This document shows, in pieces, positions 1 to 10,900 of a DNA stretch of 47,453 nt. Source of the stretch: Mariprofundus sp. (GTDB lineage Bacteria; Pseudomonadota; Zetaproteobacteria; Mariprofundales; Mariprofundaceae); the NCBI GenBank assembly GCA_021772775.1, contig JAJFLH010000011.1, forward strand, positions 1-47,453. The letters run 5' to 3'. Made by a program: the position numbers and the translations under genes. Under the pieces are notes generated by a model. It saw only the letters and a program-made list of their open reading frames with translations, was not told where the DNA came from and did no database searches. Within the stretch, counting starts at the first letter, position 1. Every line of letters begins with the position of its first letter.

Positions 1-2
1 CT

Positions 3-131
3 GATGAGGAGGTTGACTTCATCATGCACAGGCTAAATCATCGACCAAGAAAGACGCTGGGCTACAGAACACCCCACGAAGTGTTCTTCAATACCAAAAC
101 TCAACTCACTGGAGTTGCACTTGGGAATTGA
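3..131 (+). CDS. IS30-family transposase, C-terminal end (runs off the left edge)
   Basis: The reading frame open from base 3 to the TGA at 129-131 encodes the last 42 residues of a transposase. It contains the LNHRPRKTLGYRTPHEVF stretch typical of the C-terminus of IS30-family DDE transposases, just after the catalytic glutamate region. The rest of the gene lies outside the window. The bases following the stop probably belong to the right terminal inverted repeat of the element, but the partner end is not visible. It lies 11 bp from the convergently transcribed outer-membrane protein gene, so the element inserted just behind that gene. Confidence 0.8.
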   Translation, partial: DEEVDFIMHRLNHRPRKTLGYRTPHEVFFNTKTQLTGVALGN

Positions 132-142
132 ATCCGCGAAAT

Positions 143-1420
143 CTAAAAAAGTGTAGTCACCACCATATAATAATCTCTCCAGGCATTCACATTACGGCCG
201 CGCACTGTATCCAGCATCTCAAACTTTACGATAACCGGCATCGGAATTACTTTCTGCCGCCAGGCATCGATCCCGCTCCATGATATACCCACTCGCCATT
301 GATCAGCACGTTTTTCTGTATTTTGGATAAGTGATGCAACATTCTGTCCTCGCGCTGAATGATAGTGATCCGCTTTTTTCAAATAGCGATACCAGGCACC
401 TGAAACACGCCAGTTATCAAAACTGACGCCCAACTCAACATCATACTCCCAAAAATCACCCACATTTCTATTTAAAATTTCTTTTGATGAGGCCTGAGCC
501 AATAGCTGACCAGGGGCTGAAACTCGCGAGGTAATCTTATCTGAGAATTGGAAAGTTCGCTTCACCATCAAACGCATATCAAATAGAGAAGCCAACCTGC
601 GATAATATTCGATCTGAGCAATCATATCGGTACTACCATCATCAGCCGAAACATCAGTCAGGTTATCTGGATCATCTTCAGCAACGAAGCTTTTCCGGAC
701 GCCAAAACTTGCGACTAAACTATCATCTTCACCCTCATAAAAACGCCACAAAGCTCCTGTCAGCACAGTGCCCATACTCTGTTCCTTAGAACTCTGAACC
801 GCTTTATACTCATAGCCAAATGCAGGGTTGGATAAAATATTGTTGATATCAGCAGTTGTCATTGCCTGAGCAGCACCTAAGCCAACCGGAGCAAACGGCA
901 CATTAGCAACACTTACTGGAGCCGCAGGATTATAGGCTGGATTCCATCCGACATTACCACCAGCAACGGAGAACCTTACACTATTTCGACTTTGTCCAAA
1001 GGTGCTGATCACGCCCACAGACAGGTCGTCAGTGACACCATAACCCATCGTGAGCCTGCCACTCTGAACCGACACCTCTGTTGAAAGCGATGTCATGCCC
1101 AGAGATGCTCCAGCAGGAAACAGCGCCAACAGTGGGAAAACAGCCGAATCAAGACTCACCGCATCGTAAGCAGCACCCAGAGCTGTTTTGTTCCCCTCGT
1201 TATCATACTTGCTATCAAAACTATCATTTCGGGCCTCCATCTGGATAACCCACCTGCCTTTCGGAACAATATTTACCAATGCGTGCGCTGATGCAGCAGC
1301 AATTTCGGCTCTGTCTTCAGCGCATGCATTTTGCGCATAGAGCGGCATACTCAGAAGAGCAATCGATAAAAGTAGCAGTGTATTGTTTTTCAAGCCCCAC
1401 TCCCCATGGATCATATTCAT
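143..1420 (-). CDS. Outer-membrane beta-barrel protein of unknown role
   Basis: The 425-residue product begins with an N-terminal signal peptide (hydrophobic LLLLSIALLSMPLYAQ, probable cleavage near residue 30). The mature part alternates short amphipathic strands with glycine/asparagine turns and ends in phenylalanine (VVTTLF), as expected of a BAM-assembled outer-membrane barrel. Strand-like segments such as RLTMGYGVTDDLSVGV and WRVGISWSGIDAW resemble proteins annotated as transporters of the phenol-degradation MetA type, but I cannot assign a substrate. A GGGGA sequence about 9 bases upstream supports the ATG at 1420. No obvious operon partner is present; the gene is bracketed by an IS30 end and a REP-associated transposase. 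Confidence 0.6.
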   Translation of the reverse strand: MNMIHGEWGLKNNTLLLLSIALLSMPLYAQNACAEDRAEIAAASAHALVNIVPKGRWVIQMEARNDSFDSKYDNEGNKTALGAAYDAVSLDSAVFPLLALFPAGASLGMTSLSTEVSVQSGRLTMGYGVTDDLSVGVISTFGQSRNSVRFSVAGGNVGWNPAYNPAAPVSVANVPFAPVGLGAAQAMTTADINNILSNPAFGYEYKAVQSSKEQSMGTVLTGALWRFYEGEDDSLVASFGVRKSFVAEDDPDNLTDVSADDGSTDMIAQIEYYRRLASLFDMRLMVKRTFQFSDKITSRVSAPGQLLAQASSKEILNRNVGDFWEYDVELGVSFDNWRVSGAWYRYLKKADHYHSARGQNVASLIQNTEKRADQWRVGISWSGIDAWRQKVIPMPVIVKFEMLDTVRGRNVNAWRDYYMVVTTLF

Positions 1421-1498
1421 GCTTGAATCCCCATCTCCACATGAAATCCCAATAATCGCCGCATGATAAACAGGTTTACCACCCCTTCAACCTTTGCG

Positions 1499-2409
1499 GG
1501 GTCAGGTCTATCATTGCAGCACTTTTCTTCCTGACCTGACAATCCGCCCTACCGTTGTGAAATGAATATTAAAGTGATTCGCAATCTGACTATAACTGTA
1601 AGCGCCCGTCTGATATGCAGCCACGATTGCATCCTTTCGGTTCGCATACTCGGCTGAAATATCTTTTAATGATTTGGCAGGCGCCTGCTGCTGCACCTTT
1701 GGAATATTACTATCCAAGCTTAAATTCTTTGCTTTCGCCTGGACCTTCGCTACAAAGTCATCATGACCAAGAAATATCTGATGCTGTAATTCAGACCAGA
1801 TATCCTGCTTGTTTATCCCTTCTGCTACAAAGTTTGCAAACAGCTGCTGAGCTTCACTCTTTTGCCCTGAAAAACAGGCCAGAACAGGATCGACTGATAG
1901 CATTCCAGGGATATCTTCCAAACCCGCCATCGCCCTATAACTACTCCAAACCCACTGAGACACATCCTTTACCATGCCTGCTCGTACCGGATTTAAAGCA
2001 ACATAACGGGTCAATTCCAGCAGGTATGCATCAGCATCAACAATAATTGATTTGTATCGCCCCTGAAACAGGTGACCTACCTGCCCATGTCTGCGATTAC
2101 TTGCCTGCGTGAACACCCCATTAAGCTGCCGCATTCCTTTGCACAAGTTGGCATTCGGTGTTTCAATCACCAGATGATAATGATTACTCATCAGGCAATA
2201 AGCATGACAAATCCAGCCTAGGTCAGAGACAATATCTGCTAATAATTCAAGAAACGCATGACGATCTTCATCATCCGTAAAAATAGCGCTTTTGTGATTA
2301 CCCCGTGAGGTCACATGATAAAGCGCCCCTTCATATTCAATGCGTAGAGGCCTAGCCATAAATTCAGACTACACCTCTTCTAGCTGTGCTACAATGATAG
2401 ACCTGACCC
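1499..2409. mobile_element. REP-type transposase unit bounded by 18-bp perfect inverted repeats
   Basis: The sequence GGGTCAGGTCTATCATTG at 1499-1516 is repeated in exact inverse at 2392-2409. The two copies enclose only the tyrosine transposase gene; the left copy overlaps the gene's stop codon and the right copy sits about 30 bp before its start. This is the layout of a self-contained RAYT/REP unit. Whether the whole 911-bp unit moves, or only the repeats do, cannot be told from one copy. Confidence 0.7.
1511..2359 (-). CDS. REP-associated tyrosine transposase (RAYT, Y1/IS200-like)
   Basis: The 282-residue protein starts with MARPLRIEYEGALYHVTSRG, the characteristic opening of the IS200-like Y1 transposase family. 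It contains the HUH motif within MSNHYHLVIET at about residues 57-67. The tyrosine nucleophile probably lies in the LELTRYVALNPVRAGM segment near residue 118. The C-terminal 60 residues form a predicted helix-turn-helix (AAYQTGAYSYSQIANHF...TTVGRIVR), a common addition in RAYTs. In known members the enzyme cleaves and joins single-stranded REP palindromes. The TGA stop lies inside the left inverted repeat. The frame appears intact and the key motifs are present. Confidence 0.9.
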   Translation of the reverse strand: MARPLRIEYEGALYHVTSRGNHKSAIFTDDEDRHAFLELLADIVSDLGWICHAYCLMSNHYHLVIETPNANLCKGMRQLNGVFTQASNRRHGQVGHLFQGRYKSIIVDADAYLLELTRYVALNPVRAGMVKDVSQWVWSSYRAMAGLEDIPGMLSVDPVLACFSGQKSEAQQLFANFVAEGINKQDIWSELQHQIFLGHDDFVAKVQAKAKNLSLDSNIPKVQQQAPAKSLKDISAEYANRKDAIVAAYQTGAYSYSQIANHFNIHFTTVGRIVRSGRKVLQ

Positions 2410-2439
2410 TGGCTGTACTGGCTGTATGCTGGCTGTAGT

Positions 2440-2544
2440 ATTTTCGAATATATTGAGATGTTTTATAATCGAGTTAGAAGACATTCTTACCTCAATTATC
2501 AATCGCCTTTAACTTTTGAAAGTGCTCACTATAATAAAATCTAG
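2440..2544 (+). pseudogene. IS3-family transposase remnant (last ~34 residues)
   Basis: Translation ending at the TAG at 2542-2544 gives IFEYIEMFYNRVRRHSYL and further residues, the C-terminal signature of IS3-family OrfB transposases. No preceding catalytic region is present, because the sequence 5' of base 2440 is a short repeated GGCTGTA tract next to the REP unit. The GTGTCCAGTCAGTTGGGGG sequence directly after the stop looks like the terminal inverted repeat of that element. This is a decayed insertion whose left part was lost. Confidence 0.7.
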
Positions 2545-2590
2545 TGTCCAGTCAGTTGGGGGAACTTCATAGCGTCCCGTTTGTCCCTAT

Positions 2591-2617
2591 AAAAAGGCGA
2601 CCCGAGGGCCGCCTTTT
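2591..2617. terminator. Intrinsic terminator-like hairpin
   Basis: A near-perfect stem with flanking A-run and T-run (AAAAAGGCG...CGCCTTTTT) can act in either direction. It sits downstream of the minus-strand IS110 transposase. Almost the same hairpin occurs again at 4852-4881. Confidence 0.6.
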
Positions 2618-2699
2618 TCAGTAGATCACAGTAAAGGAAAGCACCCCCTAGCCAGTTTAGCAGCTACAAACTAAAGAACTGAACATCCCGCTAGGATTT

Positions 2700-3902
2700 T
2701 CAAGTTGTTTTAGGTGGCATCTCCTTAGGTTTGTATAGCTTGTTGTTTTTCATAAGTGACCAGATCACCCGCGTAATATGTCTTCCGAGTGAGCGCACTG
2801 CCTGATTGTGTTTTTTCCCTTCAGCACGTTTTTTTTCATAGTACTCTTTTGATTGGGGCGTATGCCAATAGTGTCTTGCAACAGCGGTCATCATGGCAGC
2901 TTTGGCTCGGCGGTTGACCTGCTTTCCACCCTTAGCACCAGTGTAGACGCCAGAGCTATTATCCAGCGGAGCCATGCCGATGTAGCGAGCCAGTGCAGAT
3001 TCAGATGTAAACCGCTTCAAGGTACCAATTTCTCCAGCCAACTCGGTGGCGCATATAATTCCGTAGCCGGTAATGGATATTATTGCGGTTGCCAACTTTG
3101 ATTGAGGGGCAAGCTCTTCCAAATGAGATTCAATCTTCTTAATTTTTTCATCTAGGGAAAGAACACGCTGGGCATCTTCTATTGCCATATCGCCCATTAA
3201 ATTTATATCAGAGCATAGCAGGGCTGACCTCTGCCAATTGTGAATCAAATCGGCATATTTCACACCAACACCTTTGATTTGCATAAGGCTGGATTTGTGC
3301 ATGCGAGTGAGTTGATCGAATGAATCCCGGACAGTCAAAAAATGCAGAAACCACAAGTTATCTATGCTGCCAGTGATCTCTAGCAAACCCGGTGCAATAG
3401 CCTGTAAATCACTGTGCATACGGTTAATGACCATGCCTCGCTCATTCACCAGTTGACGACGCCTGCGGGTCAGTAGCTTCATATCATGATTCACCTGCGG
3501 CGCGGGGATTACTTCATTCAGGATTTCTTTGGCCTGCGGCAATAATGGACGCAGGCGCATCAGCTCCAGAATTTTACGAGCATCAATCGCATCAGTTTTA
3601 GCAGGTGATGGGAAGATTTCCTTAAATCGCGCCAGCTTCAGATTATTCACATTGAGCAACGTCCACCCTTTGCTAATAACCATTTCATCAAGAGGGCGCG
3701 CCCAGCCGCCATGACCTTCCATTCCAACGCTGACAGGCAAACTAAATTTCATAGCCTGCTTTTCAATACGCAAAAAGAATTCATCAAATGAAGCGGGCTT
3801 ATGATCCAGATCAAACTGATCAATCAGAGTTCCATCCGGCATGCCAACGGCCACACGATGACGGCGGCAACCGACATCGATTCCTACCAATAACTGTTCC
3901 AT
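2700..3902 (-). CDS. IS110-family transposase (DEDD)
   Basis: The 400-residue protein opens with LLVGIDVGCRRHRVAVG, the first aspartate block of the RuvC-like DEDD_Tnp_IS110 domain, followed by VGMEGHGGWARPL and PAKTDAIDARKILEL carrying the other acidic residues. The C-terminal half contains the Transposase_20 domain (ISITGYGIICATELAGEIG...SALARYIGMAPLDNSSG), whose conserved serine after the MAP motif is present. Length and domain order match intact IS110-family enzymes, which catalyse bridge-RNA-guided recombination and do not leave conventional terminal inverted repeats. The element appears complete. Its noncoding upstream flank is described separately. Confidence 0.92.
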   Translation of the reverse strand: MEQLLVGIDVGCRRHRVAVGMPDGTLIDQFDLDHKPASFDEFFLRIEKQAMKFSLPVSVGMEGHGGWARPLDEMVISKGWTLLNVNNLKLARFKEIFPSPAKTDAIDARKILELMRLRPLLPQAKEILNEVIPAPQVNHDMKLLTRRRRQLVNERGMVINRMHSDLQAIAPGLLEITGSIDNLWFLHFLTVRDSFDQLTRMHKSSLMQIKGVGVKYADLIHNWQRSALLCSDINLMGDMAIEDAQRVLSLDEKIKKIESHLEELAPQSKLATAIISITGYGIICATELAGEIGTLKRFTSESALARYIGMAPLDNSSGVYTGAKGGKQVNRRAKAAMMTAVARHYWHTPQSKEYYEKKRAEGKKHNQAVRSLGRHITRVIWSLMKNNKLYKPKEMPPKTT

Positions 3903-4195
3903 AAAAGACTCCTGATAAACAAGATCATCATCCGAAGTCTCGTCTACAACACAGAGCCACTATTCACTTATGAATTGGCATCATCCCGGAAGACTTTATC
4001 GGGTGACGCATGAATGGCGGGGGCGGCATTTCAGAAGCCGAGCAGAACCTGTGACAGCCTGCGGACCCTCAGAGCCACACCCCCGTCAAGACACTATCTT
4101 AACAAAGTTGATAAACCCTCGCTACCATGCAAAATCCGATGGTAGACCCTCAGCATACAAGACGGTATCTGACCCGCCCGTATGCGACTCTCGAC
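3903..4195 (-). ncRNA. Candidate IS110 left end / bridge-RNA region
   Basis: These 293 bases, 5' of the IS110 start codon and before the BrnA gene, have no convincing gene. In IS110-group elements the long noncoding end on the 5' side of the transposase gene encodes the structured bridge RNA. The stretch contains several short complementary segments (for example CCCG...CGGG at about 3984-4004 and GC-rich tracts at 4015-4085) compatible with a folded RNA. I could not define the guide loops or the element boundary, so the call rests mainly on family knowledge and position. Confidence 0.4.
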
Positions 4196-4486
4196 TTAAT
4201 GTGCCTTATTCGCAGTCACATCGTAGAGACCACCGGAAACATATTTGTGCAAAACGCTGGCCACTAGAGTTTGATAGGGAACACCTTCTTCCAGTGCCCT
4301 TCGTTGAATCGCAGACAAATCTCTTCCTGATAATCTGATATTGATTCTTTTATCCTTTTTGAACGTTGCCGCCGCTACTTCTTCAATAGAGGATTTTCGC
4401 TCTTTTGTCATTTTTGATGAAAACTCACCCGACTCATAAGCGTTTAAAATATCTTGCTCTTCCTGATCAAGTTTGACTCTTTTCAT
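4196..4486 (-). CDS. brnA: BrnA/CopG-like antitoxin
   Basis: The 96-residue protein has an acidic, flexible N-terminal half (KLDQEEQDILNAYESGEF) suited to toxin binding. A C-terminal ribbon-helix-helix follows (RINIRLSGRDLSAIQRRALEEG, then PYQTLVASVLHKYVSG). This matches CopG-type antitoxins of the BrnA class, which bind their own promoter as dimers. It shares one base with the upstream toxin gene (TAATG-type junction at 4486), giving toxin-first order as in brnTA. Family membership is clear; the symbol is assigned by analogy. Confidence 0.75.
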   Translation of the reverse strand: MKRVKLDQEEQDILNAYESGEFSSKMTKERKSSIEEVAAATFKKDKRINIRLSGRDLSAIQRRALEEGVPYQTLVASVLHKYVSGGLYDVTANKAH

Positions 4487-4773
4487 TACTTCTCTCCTAG
4501 GTATTGCTTGGTAGCCTTACGGCTAGGCACAATTGTCTTGAGAAATATCTCTTCATTGCTTTCAACATATGGAACTAAATATGCGTAATCATCAATTGCA
4601 ACAATAAATACACGTTGATGGGAGTATTTTTCTTTGTTCTGATGCATTATATCATCAAGCAAACAGCCCGATTGAAGGGAGAAAACAATATCTTCAAATG
4701 ATACGCCCCGCTCCTCAATAAGCTTTCGGTTTTTATCAGCACTCCAATTAATTGCTTTCATAGCGACAAGCAT
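4486..4773 (-). CDS. brnT: BrnT-family toxin
   Basis: The 95-residue protein carries the BrnT pattern: INWSADKNRKLIEERGVSFEDIV near the N-terminus (helix after W-x-x-x-K), a central beta-sheet with RVFIVAIDDYAYLVPYV, and a basic C-terminal FLKTIVPSRKATKQY. BrnT proteins adopt a RelE-like fold and are thought to act as ribonucleases. A second possible start is the internal ATG at 4761 (MKAINW); neither start has a strong ribosome-binding site. The module lies between an IS110 element and a giant surface protein gene, a typical accessory location. Confidence 0.75.
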   Translation of the reverse strand: MLVAMKAINWSADKNRKLIEERGVSFEDIVFSLQSGCLLDDIMHQNKEKYSHQRVFIVAIDDYAYLVPYVESNEEIFLKTIVPSRKATKQYLGEK

Positions 4774-4851
4774 AGCTTATTGTATGCCTATTGTCATCAA
4801 TAATACATTCAGCCAGATCCCTCAATAGATGCCATAATCGAAATGACAAAC

Positions 4852-4881
4852 GAAAAAAAGGCGACCCGATGGCCGCCTTTT
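4852..4881 (-). terminator. Intrinsic terminator of the giant surface protein gene
   Basis: A GC-rich stem (AAAAAAAGGCG...CGCCTTTTTTT) lies 21 bases after the stop codon of the minus-strand gene starting at 11762. On the minus strand the stem is followed by a run of seven T. Confidence 0.75.
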
Positions 4882-4901
4882 TTTATTCGAGGATGTCTGA
4901 C

Positions 4902-7900
4902 TTAAACGCGTTTACGGCGATACCAGAGTGATGCCATCGCTAGCAGTGCCAGTAGTGGCAACATGGGGTCAAACTTGTTGCTGTTTGTACTAATAGCACA
5001 ACCGCCACCTCCTCCACCGGTAGCAGGGGTTCCTACTGCCACCGGGTCAACAATCACGCCGTTGGCAAGTCCATCAAGATCGAAGGGGCCGCCATCGGTG
5101 AGGCTTAGCTTGACTGAGCCATCGGCGTTGATGCTCCATTTCGATTGCGGGATGGCGGTGTAGTTACCTGCTTTGTCCACCTTATAAACGACAGCATCTG
5201 CCGGCACCGGTTTGCTGAAAAAGAGCGTGGTGTTGGCTGTATCGCCTTTATTGGGCACATGAATCTCATAGCTCACCACACCATCAATCACATTCACATT
5301 GGCCGGTGCAGTGGTCGCTGCCGTAGTGGTTTGATTCTGGATGCTACCTGTGCTGACCACCACACCGACAGGCTTGGTAGTGGTATTGGCCGTAACCTTG
5401 ATGCCCAAAAGCACATTGACATGACCACTGGAATTCGCTGACGCCAAATCCGCTATACCATCACCATTAAAGTCAGCGGATACGAGCGACCTATTCCACC
5501 CCACACCAACATCATATGCACCCGCCGATGCAAAAGAGCCCGGATTAGCGGCATCTGCCAATAGTAGACTGATTTTGCTGGTTGAGGGGAAGTCAGCGAC
5601 AACCAAATCGAGCTTGCCATCGCCATTAAAATCAGCCGATGCAATATCGTTAGGGTAAAATGGAACAGAGGTATTAAAAATTGAATTGTTATCAACCGCC
5701 ACTGGTATAGCCTTTGCAAAGAGCCCCTGCCACACACCGGGAGTATTCAATAGCAGACTCACATTACTGGATTTGCGATTCGCTACAGCCAGATCCACTG
5801 CGCCATCACCGTTAAAATCGCCTGCTGTGATCGCAACAGGGGCATTACCTACAGGATATGTAATTATAGGATATGATGGTTTATCGTTAAAAGAACCCGG
5901 ATTGGCTACATCAGCATGGTATATACTGACACTGTTGGAACCTTCATTCACCACAGCCAGATCGGCCTTGCCATTGCCGGTAAAATCGGCAGATATGATT
6001 GCGCTGGGACTCGCACCAACAGGGTATGTTTTGCCTGACACTAGAAAAGAGCCCGGATTGGCGGCATCAGCTAAAGCAATGACAATGCCAGAATCCTCTA
6101 ATATCGCCAGATCTGCCCTGCCATCGCCATTAAAATCGGCAGATGTAACTATGCCAGTATTGACGCCATAAGCTGACTCTTTCACTATCTTACCCGGCAT
6201 AACAAATGAGCCCACATTAGCTGCATCATTCAAATAAACAGATGTATTAGATTGAACATTTGCATTTGTCAGCCCACCTACAGCGATATCCCGCTTACCA
6301 TCACCATTAAAATCAGCGGATACAACTGAATAACTTGCTTGAGAGGGCGAGATAAACGCCTTTCTTGCTAGAAAAGAGCCCGGATTGGTCGCATCAGCCA
6401 AGAGCACGCTGAAACCAATATCTCCACCTCTAAGATTAGAAGCATTCCCTACGATCAGATCAGCTATCTGATCGCCATTAACATCGGCGGATATGATTGA
6501 AATAGGACGTAAACCAACAACATAGCTCTTCGCGGCAGCAAAACCGGCAAAGCTTATCGGCTTAACAGCGTTGGGATTGATAATGATTGTCCGTGTCATT
6601 TGCGCTGCTGCGATGCCGCCTGCACTCGTAACATCATAGGTAATGGTAAAGGTTCCGGCTGTGGTGGTATCTTTAAACGTGCCGCCTTTAACAATCGAAG
6701 CATCGAGATCACCCAGGTTCAGATCTGTGCCTGTTGCACCCGGATCAGTAAAGACATCACCGATGGCCTTTGTGACCGTGCTTGCACCCTTTAATGTGAT
6801 AGTTGGCGGCGTGGTATCGGCCACCACAATGTTTTGTGTGGCAGTAGATGCATTGCCAGCAGCATCGGTGGCTGTCCAGGTCACCACAGTCGTGCCAATA
6901 GGAAATGCGGTTCCGGTTGTTGTCTGACCCGAAGCATCAGTGGATGTCACAACAGGGGCATTGTTGGTCAATGTTACAGCAGAAACATCGTTTGTTGCCG
7001 GAGGTTTTAAAAACACCGGTGTATTTGTGCCTGTGGCTTCAACCGTTGCCACCTGATTCAAGGGGGCAATCTGAGGAGGCGTGGTGTCGGCCACCACAAT
7101 GTTTTGTGTTGCAGTAGATGTGTTGCCAGAAGTATCGGTGGCTATCCAACTTACGATGGTTGTACCAATAGGAAATGAGGTTACGAGCCCAGGTACTATT
7201 CTGCCAAAAATAAACCACGTAGCCAGCCTATCAGGGGCATCATTGGTCAATCTATCGAGAAAGATTTCGGTCACAGCGGGCTCGATTAAAGATATATCCG
7301 TAAGGTTGCCAGTGGCTTCAACCGTTGCCACCTGATTCAAGGCACCAATCACAGGAGGCGTGGTATCGGCCACCACAATGTTTTCTGTTGTAGTAGATTG
7401 CTTGCCATTAGCATCGGTGGCAGTCCAGATCACCGCCGTGGTTCCAAGAGGAAAACCTGCTGCAGGTGCATTATTGCTCACGATGATCGGCGCTACGCCA
7501 CTGGTTGCAGGATTTGTTAATGTTGGCTGGCTGTTCACAGCCGTTGCTTCAACGGTGACTGCGGCAAGTGGTGCGCCGGTAAAGAGAGGAGCAGCAGGAA
7601 TTGGGATGTTCAAAGCTGCGGAGATCAAGACTTCGGCATTACCTAAACCATCGGTATAACTGATACTTACCGTGATGGCCTTGCCCTCATCGGCGGCAAG
7701 CAGGGTATAGGTTGCGGCAGTTGCATTGGCAATCACAGCAGTACCACGTTTCCATTGGTAGGCGAATGAACCCATGCCATTGGCATCGGCAATGGTATTG
7801 CTGTTTGCAGTCAGTATCTGGCCGCTAGCTGTTGTGCCGGTGATGGCAACATTACCTGTAGGTAGCGCATTAGCATTGCTGACGGCGATGGCGTTGAGGG

Positions 7901-10900
7901 TTAAATCTGCAACATTAAGAGCTGGATCGGCACCTGCCGCCCAATTATCGGCAGCGGCAAGATTATAGGTGGTTCCACCTGTTGAAGTCGTGCCATTATT
8001 ATCGAGCAACAGATTAACCTGGGCTTTATCGGTGGTACTTAACACCATGGTGAATGATGTGCCTGAGCTGATTTCGACATTAGCGGTGTTGGTGAGCAGA
8101 TAGCTGCCGCCAGCCTGACCTCTGAAGGTGAACTTGTTGGCTAGAACATCGCTGAGAATTTCATTGCTCAAAAAGCCAGCTCCTGTCACCACAAGGTTTC
8201 CGTTTGCAGCGTTGTAGCTGGCAGAGGTGATGGTTGGAACGGCTACGTTTTTAACTGTAGTAGTACCCTTCCCTGTAGCGTCAAACCCACTGATCGTACT
8301 ATTCCATCCAGCGCTAACTATAAATGTATAATCGTTACCTTCCGACGAGATTTTGCCGTTCTTATTCATAATTATATTTATTGTGTTTTTGTCAGCAGAA
8401 CTTAGTTGAATGGCAAACTCTGTTTCTGATGTAATATCGACATTAGCGCTATTTGAAAGCACCGTCATTGGATGAACAGATAATTCTGCTACTTTATTTG
8501 CGATAATATCATTATTCGCTCCAGCCAGTTGCACAAAGTGGCTACCAGTTACCGTCAATATGCCGGTCGCGGCATCATAGGTGCCCGATGTGATGGTTGG
8601 CAGTTGACTATTGCTTAGGGTGACAGCATTGGCGATGAGGTCGGCATTGCCTGCTTGCGCCACATTCCAATTGGCTGCGGCGGCGATATTATAGACAACG
8701 CCATCAACGGCTGCTGTACCATTTTTATTCAACAGACCTTCCACATTGATGCGGTCTGCTGCGTTTAAGACAATGGTAAACTGCGTGGCACTATCTATTT
8801 CCACTGCGGTTGAAGTGAGTGTGTAGCTGGCACCACCCTGCCCTGTAAAGCTTAGTTTGGTGGGGTCAATATCATTGGCTGCACCAGCTGTGGCAGCCAG
8901 ATTGGCGGCTGTGACAACCAAGGTATTGCTCAGACCATCATAGATTGCCGAGGTGATGGTAGGCGTGCCCGGCAACACTGCTGCTGTGGCAGCGGATGTG
9001 AGAGACTCAGCCTGATTCAAATCATCGGTATAGGAGATTGTTACAGTGATTGTGTTACCTACATCAGCCTGTACTGGTGTGTAGGTTGAAGCTGTTGCTG
9101 CATTGATCGCAGCAGCAGCGCTAAACCATTGGTAGGTGAATGTTGCATTGGCTGTACCATCGGCATCAACAATCGCGTTGACCGCTGTCAGCTGCTGACC
9201 ACGAATGGCATTGCCGGTGATGGTGACATTGCCTGTTGGAGCATCATTGATATTGGCGACTGCTGCCGTGGCTGTTGAGGCTTTGGATTCAGCAGTTTGC
9301 TGATCATCGGTATAGCTTGCGGTAACAGTGATCGCATTGCCGACATCAGCCTGCAAAAGGGTGTATGTTGAGCCTGTCGCACCATTGCTCCATGTGTAAA
9401 CAACGGTGGAGGTGGTCATGCCATCGACATCGGCAAGGGTATTGTTGGCTGTTAAAACCTGACCCTGCGTTGGCGTGCCGGTGATGGTGACTGTGCCTGT
9501 AGGGGCATCATTAACATTGGCCACAGCTACGGTGGCAGTAGAGACAACGGTTTCAGCCGTGTTACCACCATCGGTATATTTAACAGTGGCGGTAATGGTT
9601 TGACCTACATCGGCCTGAGTCAGGATGTATCGCGATGCGTTGGCACCGACGATATCAACACCAGCACGTTGCCATGAGAAAGAGAAAGCACCCATACCAT
9701 CAATATCGGCAATAGCGGCTCCACTGGCTGCAAGCTGCACATTTTCAGTGGCGGAACCTGTGATGGTGACTGCACCTGTCGGCGCATCATTGGCATTGAG
9801 GACAGTCACGCTGGCACTGGTCAACAGTTCAGCCGTGCCGCCGAGATCGGTATAAGCGACACGTACAAACAGCGCTGAATTCACCTGGCCCTGGGTCGGG
9901 GTATACGTTGCGCTGTTTGCGCCAGTTATGGGGGCGCCAGCTGAAACCCACTGGTAGGTGAATGTGCCGGGCAGACCATCTGCATCGCTAACAGCGCTCA
10001 TATCAGCGGTCTGAATACCGTTCTGGGTTTTATTACCGGTAATCACCACATTACCTGTCGGAGCCACATTTACAGAAGTGGCTGTCACCTGCGTGGTAGC
10101 ATCGGATGCGCCATTGCTGGTGCTGTCGTTGGGAGTGAGGGCGAAATTGGTTACTTTGGTAGCACCGATGGCCACCTGATTGGTAGTTGGGGTAAAAGTA
10201 ATGCCCTGAAGATTGGATTGGGCTGTTGCAATCACTGCTGAATCGACTGTGTAGTTGCCTGCAGTCCCGCTCAAGCCTGTACCGCTTAGGGTACCATTGG
10301 CAGCGGTGTATGTGATGTTCACACTCAGCATATCACCATCAGCATCGGTGAGCGTGACAGCGGCGAACGGAGCAATGGTAGCTGTATCATTGATCGCACC
10401 TGCAGTGACAAACGTGCCGCCCAGTGCAGGCGCACTGTTGGCACCATTGATGACAGCCTGGAAGAAGTTGTCATTGTTCGGGATACCAGTGCCCCTGTTG
10501 TATTGCATGCCAAGGGCATAGTTATCGGCATCATAAACAGGGAAATATCCTGTAGCAGTAATCTCAAAGGTATAGACCTGACCGGAAGTGACATTCACCA
10601 CCGCATCGAGTGGCAAAGCCTGATAAGCGTATGACTGCACAACAGCGGCTGTAACAGCCGTGTTATTCAATACAGCGATGGTTTGTGTGTGCAAGAGCGC
10701 TCCGGCAGTGCCTTCACCGCTATAGATTTTGAGGGCAGCGCCAGTAGATGCAACCGAGGAGGCGATATTGATGCTGGCTAGGGTACCTGTTCTTGGAGCG
10801 GTAAAGGATTGGCCCATTTGATGGCCTGTATCAGAGAACGTGGTGCCGGTTAAAGCTGGCGTATTTTCCACATTCGCACTTCTGGCAACAGAAGTGGCGG

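Noticed and set aside
3970-4338. 122-codon plus-strand frame upstream of IS110
   Set aside because: It spans the putative noncoding IS end and the antitoxin gene in antisense; no homology signal or start site.
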